The notes under the pieces: generated by a model
Told to the model about the DNA's origin: nothing
Database searches by the model: none
What the model saw: the letters and a program-made list of their open reading frames with translations, nothing else
Part shown: positions 1 through 8,516 of the stretch, piece by piece
How positions within the stretch are numbered: position 1 is the first letter of the stretch
Layout: every line of letters starts with the position of its first letter
NCBI RefSeq assembly: GCF_001399675.1
Contig: NZ_LJCO01000077.1
Location: forward strand, 88,429 to 152,428
DNA length: 64,000 bases
Direction: 5' to 3'
Source of the DNA: Paenalicyclobacillus ferrooxydans
GTDB lineage: Bacteria; Bacillota; Bacilli; Alicyclobacillales; Alicyclobacillaceae
Program-made: the position numbers and the translations under genes

Positions 1-1
1 C

Positions 2-316
2 GTTGCGTCACAGACAGCTGCATCGAGCAACCTATCGCCTTCACAGATGCAAGCAATTCTCACTACCATACTGAGTCGCATGATGGGCTCCGTAACCATC
101 CAAGTCCAAACTGTGAGTGGACTGCCGTTCATCACTGCGGAACAGTCACAAATCTCGATAGACCTGCCGATGTCTCAATTGTCGTCCATTATGGGTAATT
201 CGACCAACAGCACCCTATCAAAAATATCGGATGTTAAAGTTAACGAAACCGTATCTGCGTCGTACACCTACAATGATGTTCCGTTAACGCCTCCGAGCGG
301 CTTGCCACAGAACTAA
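2..316 (+). CDS. 3' end of an unrecognised protein (partial)
   Basis: The frame is open from base 2, upstream of the first ATG at 47, so this is the C-terminal part (about 104 residues) of a gene that begins outside the window. The visible part is rich in Ser, Thr, Asn and Gln, has no transmembrane segment and ends in PPSGLPQN. The composition resembles exported proteins of Gram-positive bacteria, but I recognise no domain. It stops before a long hairpin (351-402) and converges on the minus-strand MFS gene. Function unknown. Confidence 0.55.
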   Translation, partial: VASQTAASSNLSPSQMQAILTTILSRMMGSVTIQVQTVSGLPFITAEQSQISIDLPMSQLSSIMGNSTNSTLSKISDVKVNETVSASYTYNDVPLTPPSGLPQN

Positions 317-350
317 CCGATTCCCACGAATTTAACAGACAAATCTCAAA

Positions 351-402
351 GTGAGGCGGGGAACTCCTTATATGCTGCAGAATTCCCCGTCTCCTGCCTC
401 AC
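351..402. terminator. Hairpin between convergent genes
   Basis: Inverted repeat with arms GTGAGGC/GCCTCAC and an inner GGGGAA/TTCCCC pair. It lies between the partial plus-strand gene and the 3' end of the minus-strand operon. There is no clear T-run on either side, so termination is inferred from position and symmetry. Confidence 0.45.
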
Positions 403-551
403 GGGTCTTCAATCATCGTCCAAACCCTACCCCTTTTCAGATATACAAAATTCCGTAGCCCTGCAAGACGACTGCAAGGTGAGTTATAGACACACCAACT
501 CATGGATGCTTGCCCCGCAAGGCCTCAGGACCTCGAGATAGTGTACATGTC

Positions 552-1760
552 CTAGCCTATCACCGTACTCCTTTTCCTAATTGGGCCGTAAAACAGAGCG
601 ATGATGAAGCTTACCGCTAACATTGAGAACCCTAATATGACCCATAGTGTGCCAAATGAACTCGTTTTGTCGACCACGAACCCTGAAATCGGTGTGCCAA
701 ATATGGCGCCGAGATAGGCAAAGGCTAAACTTGTTCCACTTGCACTGCCGACCAGATTAAGCGGCACAATTTCCGCGACAAGTGTCACGTACGTGCCATT
801 CCAGGCCTGAGTTGTCACACCGAGAAAGAAGGACAAGATGAGATCAACCGTGAAATTCGTCAGACCGAGCGCAAGGACAAACAGCATGCCGCCAGAGACA
901 GTACCGATCATGGCCAGCAGTCGAGCCCGATCCCCGTGAAACAGGCGTTCGCTGCCAGAAGCCCACAGCAATCGGCCCACAATGGCACCGACCAAAATCA
1001 CAAACAGGAATGTCTCCGATAAATTGAGGGGAATCCCAAGCTGGCGGATCGATAAGACGTAAAACGTAAGGATGGACTGTTGGACCCAGATAAAGAAGAA
1101 TATAACGATGCTGATGAAAATGAGCGGCGGATATTTGACCACCTGTACCAGCTTCTGCTGAAAACTCTGCGAAGCTCCGGCGGGAAATGGCCAATTCTGG
1201 ACGAGTAAAAGTGATGCAGCCCCCAAACACCCGAGTAGTGCAATCAGGAGAAATGCTCCGACGAGTCCAAACGCAGTCGCGACAAGCGGAGTGCAGAGAA
1301 CGGCCAGTGCCCCCCCAATCGAGACGCCTGTTTGTTTGAATCCCATGTATCGGCTGTGTCTCGGTGCATAGGCGTTCATCAGTGCACGGCTGGTTGCAGG
1401 TGTCACAATTCCGTAGCCAAAACCGATAATCAAAAAGGACACCAACACAGCAACGTAAGAGTGCAGGATGCCCCCAATCAGGCCACCCGCCACAAAGAAG
1501 CACATCGACACCCACAACAGAACTTTTGCTCCATAGCGATCGATCAAAAGTCCAGATATGAGTGAGATGATGGACATGCCTAAGAACACCATGCTGTTGA
1601 TGAAACCGAGGTCTGATTGACTGATGCGATAGCTCGAATGAAAAAAGGGGCTGAGTGGAGAGTAGGATGAGTTGCAAAAGGACCCCATCGCTTGAAAAAT
1701 CATCAACTGTACAAATGTAGGTACCATGCGACTCGTTCTGGGTCCCAATTCTTCGACCAC
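552..1760 (-). CDS. MFS transporter
   Basis: 402-aa major facilitator protein with about 12 hydrophobic segments. The motif-A loop between TM2 and TM3 reads GLLIDRYGAK, near residue 68. The GTG start is supported by AAGGAG six bases upstream. It is the last gene of a minus-strand operon with a lyase, an HMG-CoA-lyase-like enzyme, a CoA transferase and another MFS gene. The likely role is uptake of the carboxylic acid the operon degrades, or export of a product. The sequence does not reveal the substrate, and the two MFS proteins are not close copies (402 against 467 aa). Confidence 0.9.
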   Translation of the reverse strand: MVEELGPRTSRMVPTFVQLMIFQAMGSFCNSSYSPLSPFFHSSYRISQSDLGFINSMVFLGMSIISLISGLLIDRYGAKVLLWVSMCFFVAGGLIGGILHSYVAVLVSFLIIGFGYGIVTPATSRALMNAYAPRHSRYMGFKQTGVSIGGALAVLCTPLVATAFGLVGAFLLIALLGCLGAASLLLVQNWPFPAGASQSFQQKLVQVVKYPPLIFISIVIFFFIWVQQSILTFYVLSIRQLGIPLNLSETFLFVILVGAIVGRLLWASGSERLFHGDRARLLAMIGTVSGGMLFVLALGLTNFTVDLILSFFLGVTTQAWNGTYVTLVAEIVPLNLVGSASGTSLAFAYLGAIFGTPISGFVVDKTSSFGTLWVILGFSMLAVSFIIALFYGPIRKRSTVIG

Positions 1761-1821
1761 CTTACGCTCCTTGACTTGGCGTACACCCCTATCAGCGTAA
1801 CATGTCTATTACGTCCGTCCC

Positions 1822-2682
1822 CTATGAGTACCGGTCTGCAAGGTCGAGAACCTCATCGAGCCCTACCATTCGAAAGAAGTCCTCTGGTCCCCCAGCAATA
1901 CTGTCTCTGTCCGTACCTTTTTCCGCGAGTGCTTGTAGAGATTGGCGAATGGCGAAACTAGCTGTTCTCGTGCATACGCCCGGCCAGACGGCCATCTTAA
2001 ACCCCATCTGTTTGATTTCATCTCTGGTGAGCGAAGGGGTTCTGCCACCTGTAGCCATGTTGAGCAGCATCGGTCCTGATGCCCGTTTCGCGATTTTCTC
2101 AATTTCTTCAACGGATTGAGGCGCTTCGAGGAAGCCAATATCTGCACCCGCATCAAAGGCATCTTCAACCCGGGCCAAGGCCTCCTCGAAATTGATAACA
2201 GCCCTGGCATCCGTCCTCGCAATCAGGACAAAGTCCTTGTTCCACCGTTCAGCTGCGGCCGCAGCGATCCGCTTCTTAAACTCCGCCCTTTCAATCACAA
2301 CCTTCCCTTGAAGATGGCCACATCGCTTCGGGAAGGCTTGATCCTCAATGTGGATGCCACCTACGCCAACTTGTTCGAACTCGTGAACGGTGCGAACGAC
2401 GTTGATGACGCCGCCGTAACCGTGATCAGCATCAGCAATCAGCGGCACTTCAATGACGGATTGAATCATCCTCGCGTTCCCCACCATTTCGGTGGCCGTG
2501 GTCAGCCCGAGGTCTGGCTGGCCAATCCGCGATGCGGCAGTTCCTGCCCCCGTCATATATAAAATCGGAAAGCCGACACTCTGAGCGATTCTTGCGCTGA
2601 TTCCATCGTACACCCCAGGTCCCCACACAAGGTCATCCCCTGCGAGCAGTTCACGCAGGACTTTCGGTGCATTCATTAACAT
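1822..2682 (-). CDS. Isocitrate lyase/PEP mutase superfamily C-C lyase (methylisocitrate lyase-like)
   Basis: 286-aa TIM-barrel enzyme of the ICL/PEP mutase superfamily. DADHGYGG (residues 84-91) supplies the metal-binding aspartates. PKRCGH (118-123) places a Cys at 121, the position of the catalytic cysteine in isocitrate, 2-methylisocitrate and dimethylmalate lyases. PEP mutases and oxaloacetate decarboxylases normally lack that Cys, so a retro-aldol lyase yielding pyruvate or glyoxylate is the better guess. GGGAGGTG precedes the ATG. It lies 29 bp downstream of the HMG-CoA-lyase-like gene. With no methylcitrate synthase or dehydratase nearby, a plain 2-methylcitrate cycle is unlikely. Confidence 0.88.
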   Translation of the reverse strand: MLMNAPKVLRELLAGDDLVWGPGVYDGISARIAQSVGFPILYMTGAGTAASRIGQPDLGLTTATEMVGNARMIQSVIEVPLIADADHGYGGVINVVRTVHEFEQVGVGGIHIEDQAFPKRCGHLQGKVVIERAEFKKRIAAAAAERWNKDFVLIARTDARAVINFEEALARVEDAFDAGADIGFLEAPQSVEEIEKIAKRASGPMLLNMATGGRTPSLTRDEIKQMGFKMAVWPGVCTRTASFAIRQSLQALAEKGTDRDSIAGGPEDFFRMVGLDEVLDLADRYS

Positions 2683-2711
2683 GGCTTACACCTCCCATAA
2701 CTCATCGGCAA

Positions 2712-3599
2712 TTACGAGTAGGCCACTCCGGCTTTTCGAACGTAACTGTACATAGGATGTCCGAGCAGCTTCTGCACAAGGTCTGTTGTCGGAAAGAGAT
2801 CAGCTGTCTTTACAGGAACCTCTTCGCCCATTTGTTCAAACATGTGCACCATATCTTCTGTAGACACGTTCCCGACCGACAGAGGAGCAAATGGGCAACC
2901 GCCGATTCCACCAATGGAACTGTCAAACCGCCGCACACCGGCCAGATAACCAGCATGTGCATTGGCAAGAGCGAGACCGCGGGTATTGTGGAAGTGGAGA
3001 CCAAGGTCCACAGTAGGAAAGGAAGTCTTAAACTCCTTGACCGACGACATGACCTGTGCCGGATTTGCGAGTCCGGTTGTATCTGCCAGCGTCAACTTAT
3101 CGGCTCCACTGTCAAGGAATTGCTTCGCCAACTGGAGGATGTCGGCAAAAAGGATGTGCCCCTCAAACGGGCACCCGAAAGCCGTCCCAATGACGGCATT
3201 GACCACAAACCCCGATTTCTTACCCTCTTTAATCAGCGGTGTCAATTCCCGAAGTGCTTCCTCACGAGTCCTCCGTGAGTTCTTGTAATTGAATGTAGAT
3301 GAAGCAGCCAGAACCACATTTAATTCATCGAGCTCACAGTCGAGTGCTCGTTTCATGCCTTTTTCACTAAGGACGAGGCCGGCATACCGGACCCCATCGA
3401 TTCGCGGCAGTTGACGGACGACCTCCTCCGCGCCTGCCATCTGGGGTACAATCTTTGGATTCACGAAGGAAACGGCCTCGATGGATTTCATGCCCGCCTT
3501 GACCAGGTTTGTAATGATGTCGATCCGCTCTTCGACAGACAATATTCGTTCCTCGTTTTGGAGACCGTCCCGCGGGCCGACTTCAGTGATGTCAATCAC
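2712..3599 (-). CDS. Hydroxymethylglutaryl-CoA lyase family protein
   Basis: DRE-TIM metallolyase that cleaves 3-hydroxy-3-methylglutaryl-CoA to acetyl-CoA and acetoacetate, or a related 3-hydroxyacyl-CoA. Counting from an upstream GTG at 3608, it shows GPRDGLQNE (11-19), the metal ligands HFH (205-207) and the signature GIGGCPF with the active-site Cys near 238. I prefer the GTG at 3599, because GGGAGGTGA lies five bases before it, whereas at the 3608 GTG the Shine-Dalgarno would touch the start codon. The size, about 295 aa, is normal. It follows the CoA transferase by 16 bp, which suggests CoA activation followed by cleavage. Leucine catabolism is less likely, since no methylcrotonyl-CoA carboxylase is present. 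Confidence 0.92.
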   Translation of the reverse strand: MIDITEVGPRDGLQNEERILSVEERIDIITNLVKAGMKSIEAVSFVNPKIVPQMAGAEEVVRQLPRIDGVRYAGLVLSEKGMKRALDCELDELNVVLAASSTFNYKNSRRTREEALRELTPLIKEGKKSGFVVNAVIGTAFGCPFEGHILFADILQLAKQFLDSGADKLTLADTTGLANPAQVMSSVKEFKTSFPTVDLGLHFHNTRGLALANAHAGYLAGVRRFDSSIGGIGGCPFAPLSVGNVSTEDMVHMFEQMGEEVPVKTADLFPTTDLVQKLLGHPMYSYVRKAGVAYS

Positions 3600-3615
3600 A
3601 TCGTTCACCTCCCAG

Positions 3616-4806
3616 TTAGATGACCTTCGCCTCTTTGAGACGTTGCATCTCCTCAGTGGATATTCCTAGTAGGTCACCGTAGACCTCTGCGTTATGCTCG
3701 CCCATGGTCGTCGGTCCAACCCATTTGACTTCGCCAGGGGTTCGACTCAACTTGGGTACAATACCTGGCATCTTGAATTCGCCCATGGTCGGGTGGATCA
3801 TCGATAAAATCATATCTCTCGCTCGGTAATGCTCATCCTCGATGATGTCTTTGGCATTGTAGATTTTCCCTGCCGGGACTCCGTTTTCATGAAGAATATT
3901 GAGCACCTCGCTGCTGTCGTGTTGCTTGGTCCACTCGTTCACCATGGAATCGAGTTCTTCTTGATTTTCGCCCCTTGCAATGTGCGTGCTGAATCTGGCG
4001 TCAGTGGCAAGTTCACCGCGCCCCATGGCCTGAGCGAGTCGCGCAAAGACGTTATTGGCGTTGGCCCCCATGACCACATGCGAGCCATCCTTTGTTTCGT
4101 AGATATTGGCCGGGGCCACTCCCGGAATCGTGTTGCCAGTGCGCTCCCGAATGAATCCTGTCAGTTGGTATTCAGGAACGAGTCCCTCCATCATAGTGAA
4201 AACCGCCTCGTAAATCGCCGTGTCTACCACTTGACCGAGACCGGATCGTTCCCTTTCGTGGAGCGCCATCAAACATCCGATGGTTGCGAATACGGCTGCC
4301 AGTGAGTCTCCAATGCTGATTCCGATTCTTGTCGGCGGCCTGTCCGGATATCCTGTGACGTACCGAATCCCGCCCATTGCCTCTCCAACACTGCCAAATC
4401 CAGCTTGGGAGCTGTACGGACCAGTTTGTCCAAATCCGCTCGTACGAAGTAAGATAACTCTGGGGTTTACTGTTTTGAGTGTTTCGTAGTCGAGTCCCCA
4501 TTTTTCAAGTGTGCCGGGCCGAAAGTTTTCAAGCACCACGTCCGACTTTTTCACGAGATCGAGAAAGATTGCTTGCCCTTCGCGCTCGCGAAGATTCAAC
4601 GTAATAGATTTCTTGTTTCGGGACATCACGGGCCAAAGGATCCCATCCTCGCCAACGCGTTGCCCCCAACGGCGCATCGTGTCTTCCTTGTCAGGCGTCT
4701 CAATCTTGATGACTTCAGCTCCGAAATCCCCCAACAGACGTCCCGTAAAAGGGCCTGCCAACAAGCTGCCAATTTCAATCACTCGAATGTCATTCAGTGG
4801 GCCCAT
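3616..4806 (-). CDS. CaiB/BaiF family III CoA transferase
   Basis: 396-aa family III CoA transferase, which moves CoA from a donor such as succinyl-CoA to a carboxylic acid. The N-terminal Rossmann part has LLAGPFTGRLLGDFGAEV. The GDS motif has Asp near 167, aligning with the catalytic aspartate of formyl-CoA transferase. AGGAGAG lies six bases before the ATG. It is second in the operon, so it probably makes the CoA thioester that the next enzyme cleaves. The acyl acceptor cannot be read from sequence; citramalate, itaconate or 3-hydroxy-3-methylglutarate are reasonable candidates. Confidence 0.92.
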   Translation of the reverse strand: MGPLNDIRVIEIGSLLAGPFTGRLLGDFGAEVIKIETPDKEDTMRRWGQRVGEDGILWPVMSRNKKSITLNLREREGQAIFLDLVKKSDVVLENFRPGTLEKWGLDYETLKTVNPRVILLRTSGFGQTGPYSSQAGFGSVGEAMGGIRYVTGYPDRPPTRIGISIGDSLAAVFATIGCLMALHERERSGLGQVVDTAIYEAVFTMMEGLVPEYQLTGFIRERTGNTIPGVAPANIYETKDGSHVVMGANANNVFARLAQAMGRGELATDARFSTHIARGENQEELDSMVNEWTKQHDSSEVLNILHENGVPAGKIYNAKDIIEDEHYRARDMILSMIHPTMGEFKMPGIVPKLSRTPGEVKWVGPTTMGEHNAEVYGDLLGISTEEMQRLKEAKVI

Positions 4807-4910
4807 GCTCTTCTCTCCTAACTATCTCTTTATATACAAACATTCAATGAATCAGGTGTGGACAGTGCCAGATTTGTCCGCTGCCACAACTATCCACACC
4901 CGCTGGAAGA

Positions 4911-6314
4911 CTACGACTGGATTCCGTGTGACACCGAATGAGACACCTCGGAAATTTCCTCATATGCGATTTCCTCGAGGCTCTTCTTCTTTGTTTCGCG
5001 GCCTAAGAACAGAATGCATGCGGCCAAGACCACGTACATCACGAAAGAACTCCAGAACACGAGATTCTGCCCTCCTTTGCCATACAGGAAGACAATGAAA
5101 TATGGGGATGCAATCGTGGCAGCTCTGCCAAATGCGTTCGCTAACGACGAACCGGCCATGCGAACGTTCGTAGGAAACATCTCAGGAATATAGCTTGCAA
5201 TCGTCATCGCAATTAAGATGTTGCCACCCATGACGAAGAGGAACCCAAAGGTCATAATCAGACCAGGACTGCGCGAGTATCCGTACAGCAAACTGATGAC
5301 TCCAAGTAAGATAGACAATACGATAAGGGTGTTCTTGCGCCCGAGTCGATCGCTCAGGATGGCTGCCAGTGCATTCCCTGGAATCGCTCCAAGCATAATG
5401 ACAAACGTGAATGTAAAAGTTTTGACTTCGGATAGTCCACTTTTCACAAAGAATGTTGGGATCCAAGCGGTAAACGTGTACCACGTGACGATAGTCAGAA
5501 CAGAGATGATGATGGCAAGAATGGTCGCCTTCCGGACACCTGGTCCCCACAAGGATGATTGATTGACCTGTTTCAGTGCTGCAACTGGCGCAGCTGACTT
5601 TGGCTGGTCTTCAGTTCCCTGCACAGAGGCTCCTTTGTTCGTTACGTACTTTTCAAACTGGCCAATGACTTTGTTTGCCTCATTCTGCTTCCCTTTTGAC
5701 TCCAACCATCGCGGTGATTCCGGCAAGTACAGCGCTTGCAAGACCCACATGATGACGGCAGGTACACCGGCAACCCAAAACAAGGAGCGCCAACCGTAGT
5801 GTGGAACGAGGATCAGTGCCAACAGAGCGCTGATAGGTTGCGACAGGTTGATGACAAATGACATAGCCCCGGCCCAGAATCCACGGCTTCTCTTTGGTAC
5901 GAATTCGACCCACAACCCATAGCTCGTCACAATCACGCCGCCGAGACCCAGCCCAGCAAAAAACCGCATCACTAGGAGGCCGCTGAAAGACGGCATGACG
6001 GCACAGAGGATTGTGGCGACTCCGTACAAAAGTAATGCATATCTTGCACTGAATCTGCGGCCCACTTTGTCAGCAATCGCTGCTACAACAAGCGTCCCAA
6101 GCAGCAACCCAAGAAAGGTTGCCGAAACAAAAGAGGCATTTTTCCCAACTGTGGAGAAATGCGTTGCGACCATGGAAGCCAGTACAGACCCGGCAATATA
6201 AATGTCAAACCCATCGAAGAAACCTCCGCCAGCGAGAAGTGAAAAGACTCCATAATGGCGTTTTGTCATTGGTAACCTATCTAACCGGCCACCCGCTGAT
6301 TCCCGCGTACTCAT
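4911..6314 (-). CDS. MFS transporter, aromatic/carboxylic acid:H+ symporter type
   Basis: 467-aa sugar-porter-like MFS protein with 12 hydrophobic segments. The TM2-TM3 loop reads AIADKVGRR and the matching loop in the second half reads AILSDRLGRK. A long cytoplasmic loop (about 205-255) is typical of AAHS-type acid transporters and of YceI/NiaP-like carriers. It is first in the minus-strand operon, next to the divergent regulator and its operators, so it should respond most directly to the inducer. The GGTGAGG ribosome site sits close to the ATG. The likely job is proton-coupled uptake of the acid processed by the downstream enzymes. Confidence 0.92.
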   Translation of the reverse strand: MSTRESAGGRLDRLPMTKRHYGVFSLLAGGGFFDGFDIYIAGSVLASMVATHFSTVGKNASFVSATFLGLLLGTLVVAAIADKVGRRFSARYALLLYGVATILCAVMPSFSGLLVMRFFAGLGLGGVIVTSYGLWVEFVPKRSRGFWAGAMSFVINLSQPISALLALILVPHYGWRSLFWVAGVPAVIMWVLQALYLPESPRWLESKGKQNEANKVIGQFEKYVTNKGASVQGTEDQPKSAAPVAALKQVNQSSLWGPGVRKATILAIIISVLTIVTWYTFTAWIPTFFVKSGLSEVKTFTFTFVIMLGAIPGNALAAILSDRLGRKNTLIVLSILLGVISLLYGYSRSPGLIMTFGFLFVMGGNILIAMTIASYIPEMFPTNVRMAGSSLANAFGRAATIASPYFIVFLYGKGGQNLVFWSSFVMYVVLAACILFLGRETKKKSLEEIAYEEISEVSHSVSHGIQS

Positions 6315-6398
6315 TCCCTCACCATCCTTGCATTTTAATTAATTTCTTCAGTATTGCGAAAATAATAGATTTGCTCTCATAGCGTTTTCTAATTAAAA

Positions 6399-6622
6399 AT
6401 GTATACAATCCTGCTAGCATCGCCTCCTCAGGGGCTTTATTTGCTTATTTTTATCTTGATTGTATGCAATTTGATTTTATACAATTCACAATAGACGGTC
6501 AACAATGACTGTAAAAGGATGCTTCGTTCAGTTTCATTCACGCACCGCTTAATATCTAGCTCGTATGTAAATTTTGTATAATAGCAGCAGTTGTTTGTAT
6601 GTGAAGCAGCATTGCATACAAT
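6399..6622. promoter_or_regulatory. Cluster of GntR/FadR-type operators
   Basis: The 358-bp gap between the divergent MFS gene and the GntR gene contains related sites: ATGTATACAAT (6399-6409), ATTGTATGCAAT (6459-6470), ATTTTATACAAT (6474-6485) and ATTGCATACAAT (6611-6622). The second and fourth are exact reverse complements. GntR regulators of the FadR subfamily bind TGTATACA-like palindromes, so these are probably sites for the adjacent regulator, covering both promoters. A possible -10 for the regulator is TATAAT at 6577-6582; I see no good -35 for it. Confidence 0.65.
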
Positions 6623-6672
6623 CTGAAAAGTTTGCTGTACAGACATGACAGTCATACGCGCGGAGGTGCCTC

Positions 6673-7332
6673 GTGACAGACGCCTACAATCAAATAAGAA
6701 ACGATATTCTGACAGGGGTAATAAAACCTGGGGAACGGTTGCCCGAAGAACAGATTGCGGCTAGGCTGCAACTGAGTCGCACACCGGTGCGTGAAGCCAT
6801 CCGCAGGCTGACCGCAGAGGGGTTAGTCATTTATTCCACAAACCGGGGCGCTGCGGCTCGGATGTACCAGTTCGAGGACGTTCGCGATGCCTACAACCTG
6901 CGTGCTCAAGTCGAGAGCTATGCTGCTTCATTAGCCGCACAGCATGCATCCTTTGAAGATTGTGAACGTTTGCGGGAGGCGAACATGGAGTGTCAGCAAA
7001 TGGCAGATATGTGTCTGCAAGAACGGACGGATAATAATGTGCTGGCGATGGTGAAAGCCAACCAGGCGTTTCATACTATCATTGCTGAGTTATCTGGCAA
7101 TCGGTATTTGAGGGATTTTATGAAAACCGTTGTCTCTCTCCCAGTCGCCTTCAATGGTTTCCGGTGGTTCAGTCCGAGTGCGTTTCAGGAATCTGTTCGG
7201 CACCACTTCGTGATTCTGGCAGCTATTGAACATCGAGATCCCGATCAGGCCAGAGCTGTAATGACTTCACACATCTACCACGGTCGTGATCATGTGTTAA
7301 CAAACATTAATCAAGTCTTGGATGAAAACTAG
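6673..7332 (+). CDS. GntR family transcriptional regulator (FadR/FCD subfamily)
   Basis: 219-aa DNA-binding regulator. The winged helix covers residues 1-65, with the GntR pattern ITGVIKPGERLPE...LSRTPVREAIRRL. It is followed by an all-helical FCD ligand-binding domain (about 75-210) whose His and Asp residues often bind a metal and a carboxylic acid. The GTG start has GGAGG seven bases upstream. Its divergence from the catabolic operon and the shared operators suggest a repressor released by the operon's substrate or a CoA derivative. Confidence 0.93.
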   Translation: MTDAYNQIRNDILTGVIKPGERLPEEQIAARLQLSRTPVREAIRRLTAEGLVIYSTNRGAAARMYQFEDVRDAYNLRAQVESYAASLAAQHASFEDCERLREANMECQQMADMCLQERTDNNVLAMVKANQAFHTIIAELSGNRYLRDFMKTVVSLPVAFNGFRWFSPSAFQESVRHHFVILAAIEHRDPDQARAVMTSHIYHGRDHVLTNINQVLDEN

Positions 7333-7529
7333 CGCTTTTGTTCTGCACTACCTCGTGGGAACACAGGCAGCCAGTCCGGTATTGCTTTGGATTCGATTTC
7401 ACTCCCTGAAAAAATCTGCTAGATGCCGAAGTATAAGTCTTACATGTAGACTAGAGAGTAGACATCATAAGGATCCGTGCCGAAGCAGATTTGAACCAGA
7501 CTATCACTGCCTGATGGGGAGGTAATTCG

Positions 7530-8405
7530 ATGACCTTTGACGTTCCTCAGGACATGGAGGACCTGCTGACCGCTGTAATGGCCTTGGAGTTTCCGTCGTT
7601 TATTGCGAAGACTCAAAAATCCATCGGCATGCCCATCGAGATGGCGATTGAGAGACTGCCGAAGAAGATCCGAAATCAAATGAACAAGTACACGGAAGCA
7701 GCACTTCAACAAGCCTTCCGCGTAGTCCTCATGACCGTTGACGAAGGGAAAATCCTTCAGACGGCGAGAAACAAGACACACAAAGGACTTGTGGTCGCTA
7801 CCGGAGCAGTTGGAGGGTTTTTCGGCGGTACAACATTGGCGCTCGAACTCCCTCTTTCGACGGGAATTATGATGAGATCGGTGGCGGAGATTGCCCGTGA
7901 GGAAGGTGAGGACCTGTCCCAGGCAGAGCCCTGCATGGCATGTCTGTCTGTACTCGGTCTTGGGACTGCACGGTATGCCTCCGATTCTGGTGTACATACC
8001 AGCGGCTACTTCCATATGAGACACCTGTTTGCGGCTGAAGTTCGTAAGGCGGCCGAGTACCTAGCCTCAAACGCATTCACTGAAGAGACAGCACCCTTCG
8101 TGGCCAGAGTACTAAACAAAGTTGTAGAACGGTTTGGGATTCAGTTAACGGAGAAAGTTGCAGCACAATTGGTCCCATTGGTTGGCGCGGTCAGTGGCTC
8201 CACCATCAATTACATGTTTATGAGCCACTTGCAACGGATGGCACGGGGACATTTCACTGTCCGAAGGCTCGAACGAAGGTACGGTTCAGAGCGCGTTCAA
8301 CGGGCGTACGAGGACATCTATCAGAGGGTCGCGAAGACCGTCCCGGAAGGTTCTCATGAAATAGAACGAGCGCTCGAGGAAGCCTCTGTCACCAGAGAGC
8401 TTTGA
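7530..8405 (+). CDS. EcsC family protein
   Basis: 291-aa protein matching the EcsC family: a helical N-terminal part, then a Gly-rich hydrophobic stretch (GAVGGFFGGTTLALELPLSTGIMMRS, quoted in part as GGFFGGTT, about 92-115) and a second one near 225 (LVPLVGAVSGSTINY). In Bacillus subtilis EcsC is encoded with the EcsAB ABC transporter, but no such genes are here, so this is a stand-alone member. GGGGAGGT lies six bases before the ATG. It starts 197 bp after the GntR gene and could be read through from it. The biochemical role of the family is unknown. Confidence 0.85.
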   Translation: MTFDVPQDMEDLLTAVMALEFPSFIAKTQKSIGMPIEMAIERLPKKIRNQMNKYTEAALQQAFRVVLMTVDEGKILQTARNKTHKGLVVATGAVGGFFGGTTLALELPLSTGIMMRSVAEIAREEGEDLSQAEPCMACLSVLGLGTARYASDSGVHTSGYFHMRHLFAAEVRKAAEYLASNAFTEETAPFVARVLNKVVERFGIQLTEKVAAQLVPLVGAVSGSTINYMFMSHLQRMARGHFTVRRLERRYGSERVQRAYEDIYQRVAKTVPEGSHEIERALEEASVTREL

Positions 8406-8416
8406 GAAAAACCACT

Positions 8417-8486
8417 ATCTCCTCAAGCTCTTGAGGAGATAACCCATCTCATTCCATCCGAGGGACTTTATTATTGCCCCTCGGAT
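8417..8486. terminator. Two hairpins between convergent genes
   Basis: First hairpin: ATCTCCTCAA/TTGAGGAGAT around a 4-base loop (8417-8440). Second: ATCCGAGGG/CCCTCGGAT with a 13-base loop (8456-8486). They separate the EcsC gene from the convergent HlyD-type gene. The first probably serves the plus-strand transcript and the second the minus-strand one, although T-runs are weak. Confidence 0.6.
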
Positions 8487-8516
8487 CATTCTGGGAATTT
8501 TGCTCATCTTTGAATC

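Noticed and set aside
844..1677. 277-aa minus-strand ORF inside the first MFS gene
   Set aside because: It overlaps a clear MFS gene in another frame, has no ribosome site or recognisable domain, and its Cys/His/Arg-rich composition is that of a shadow frame.
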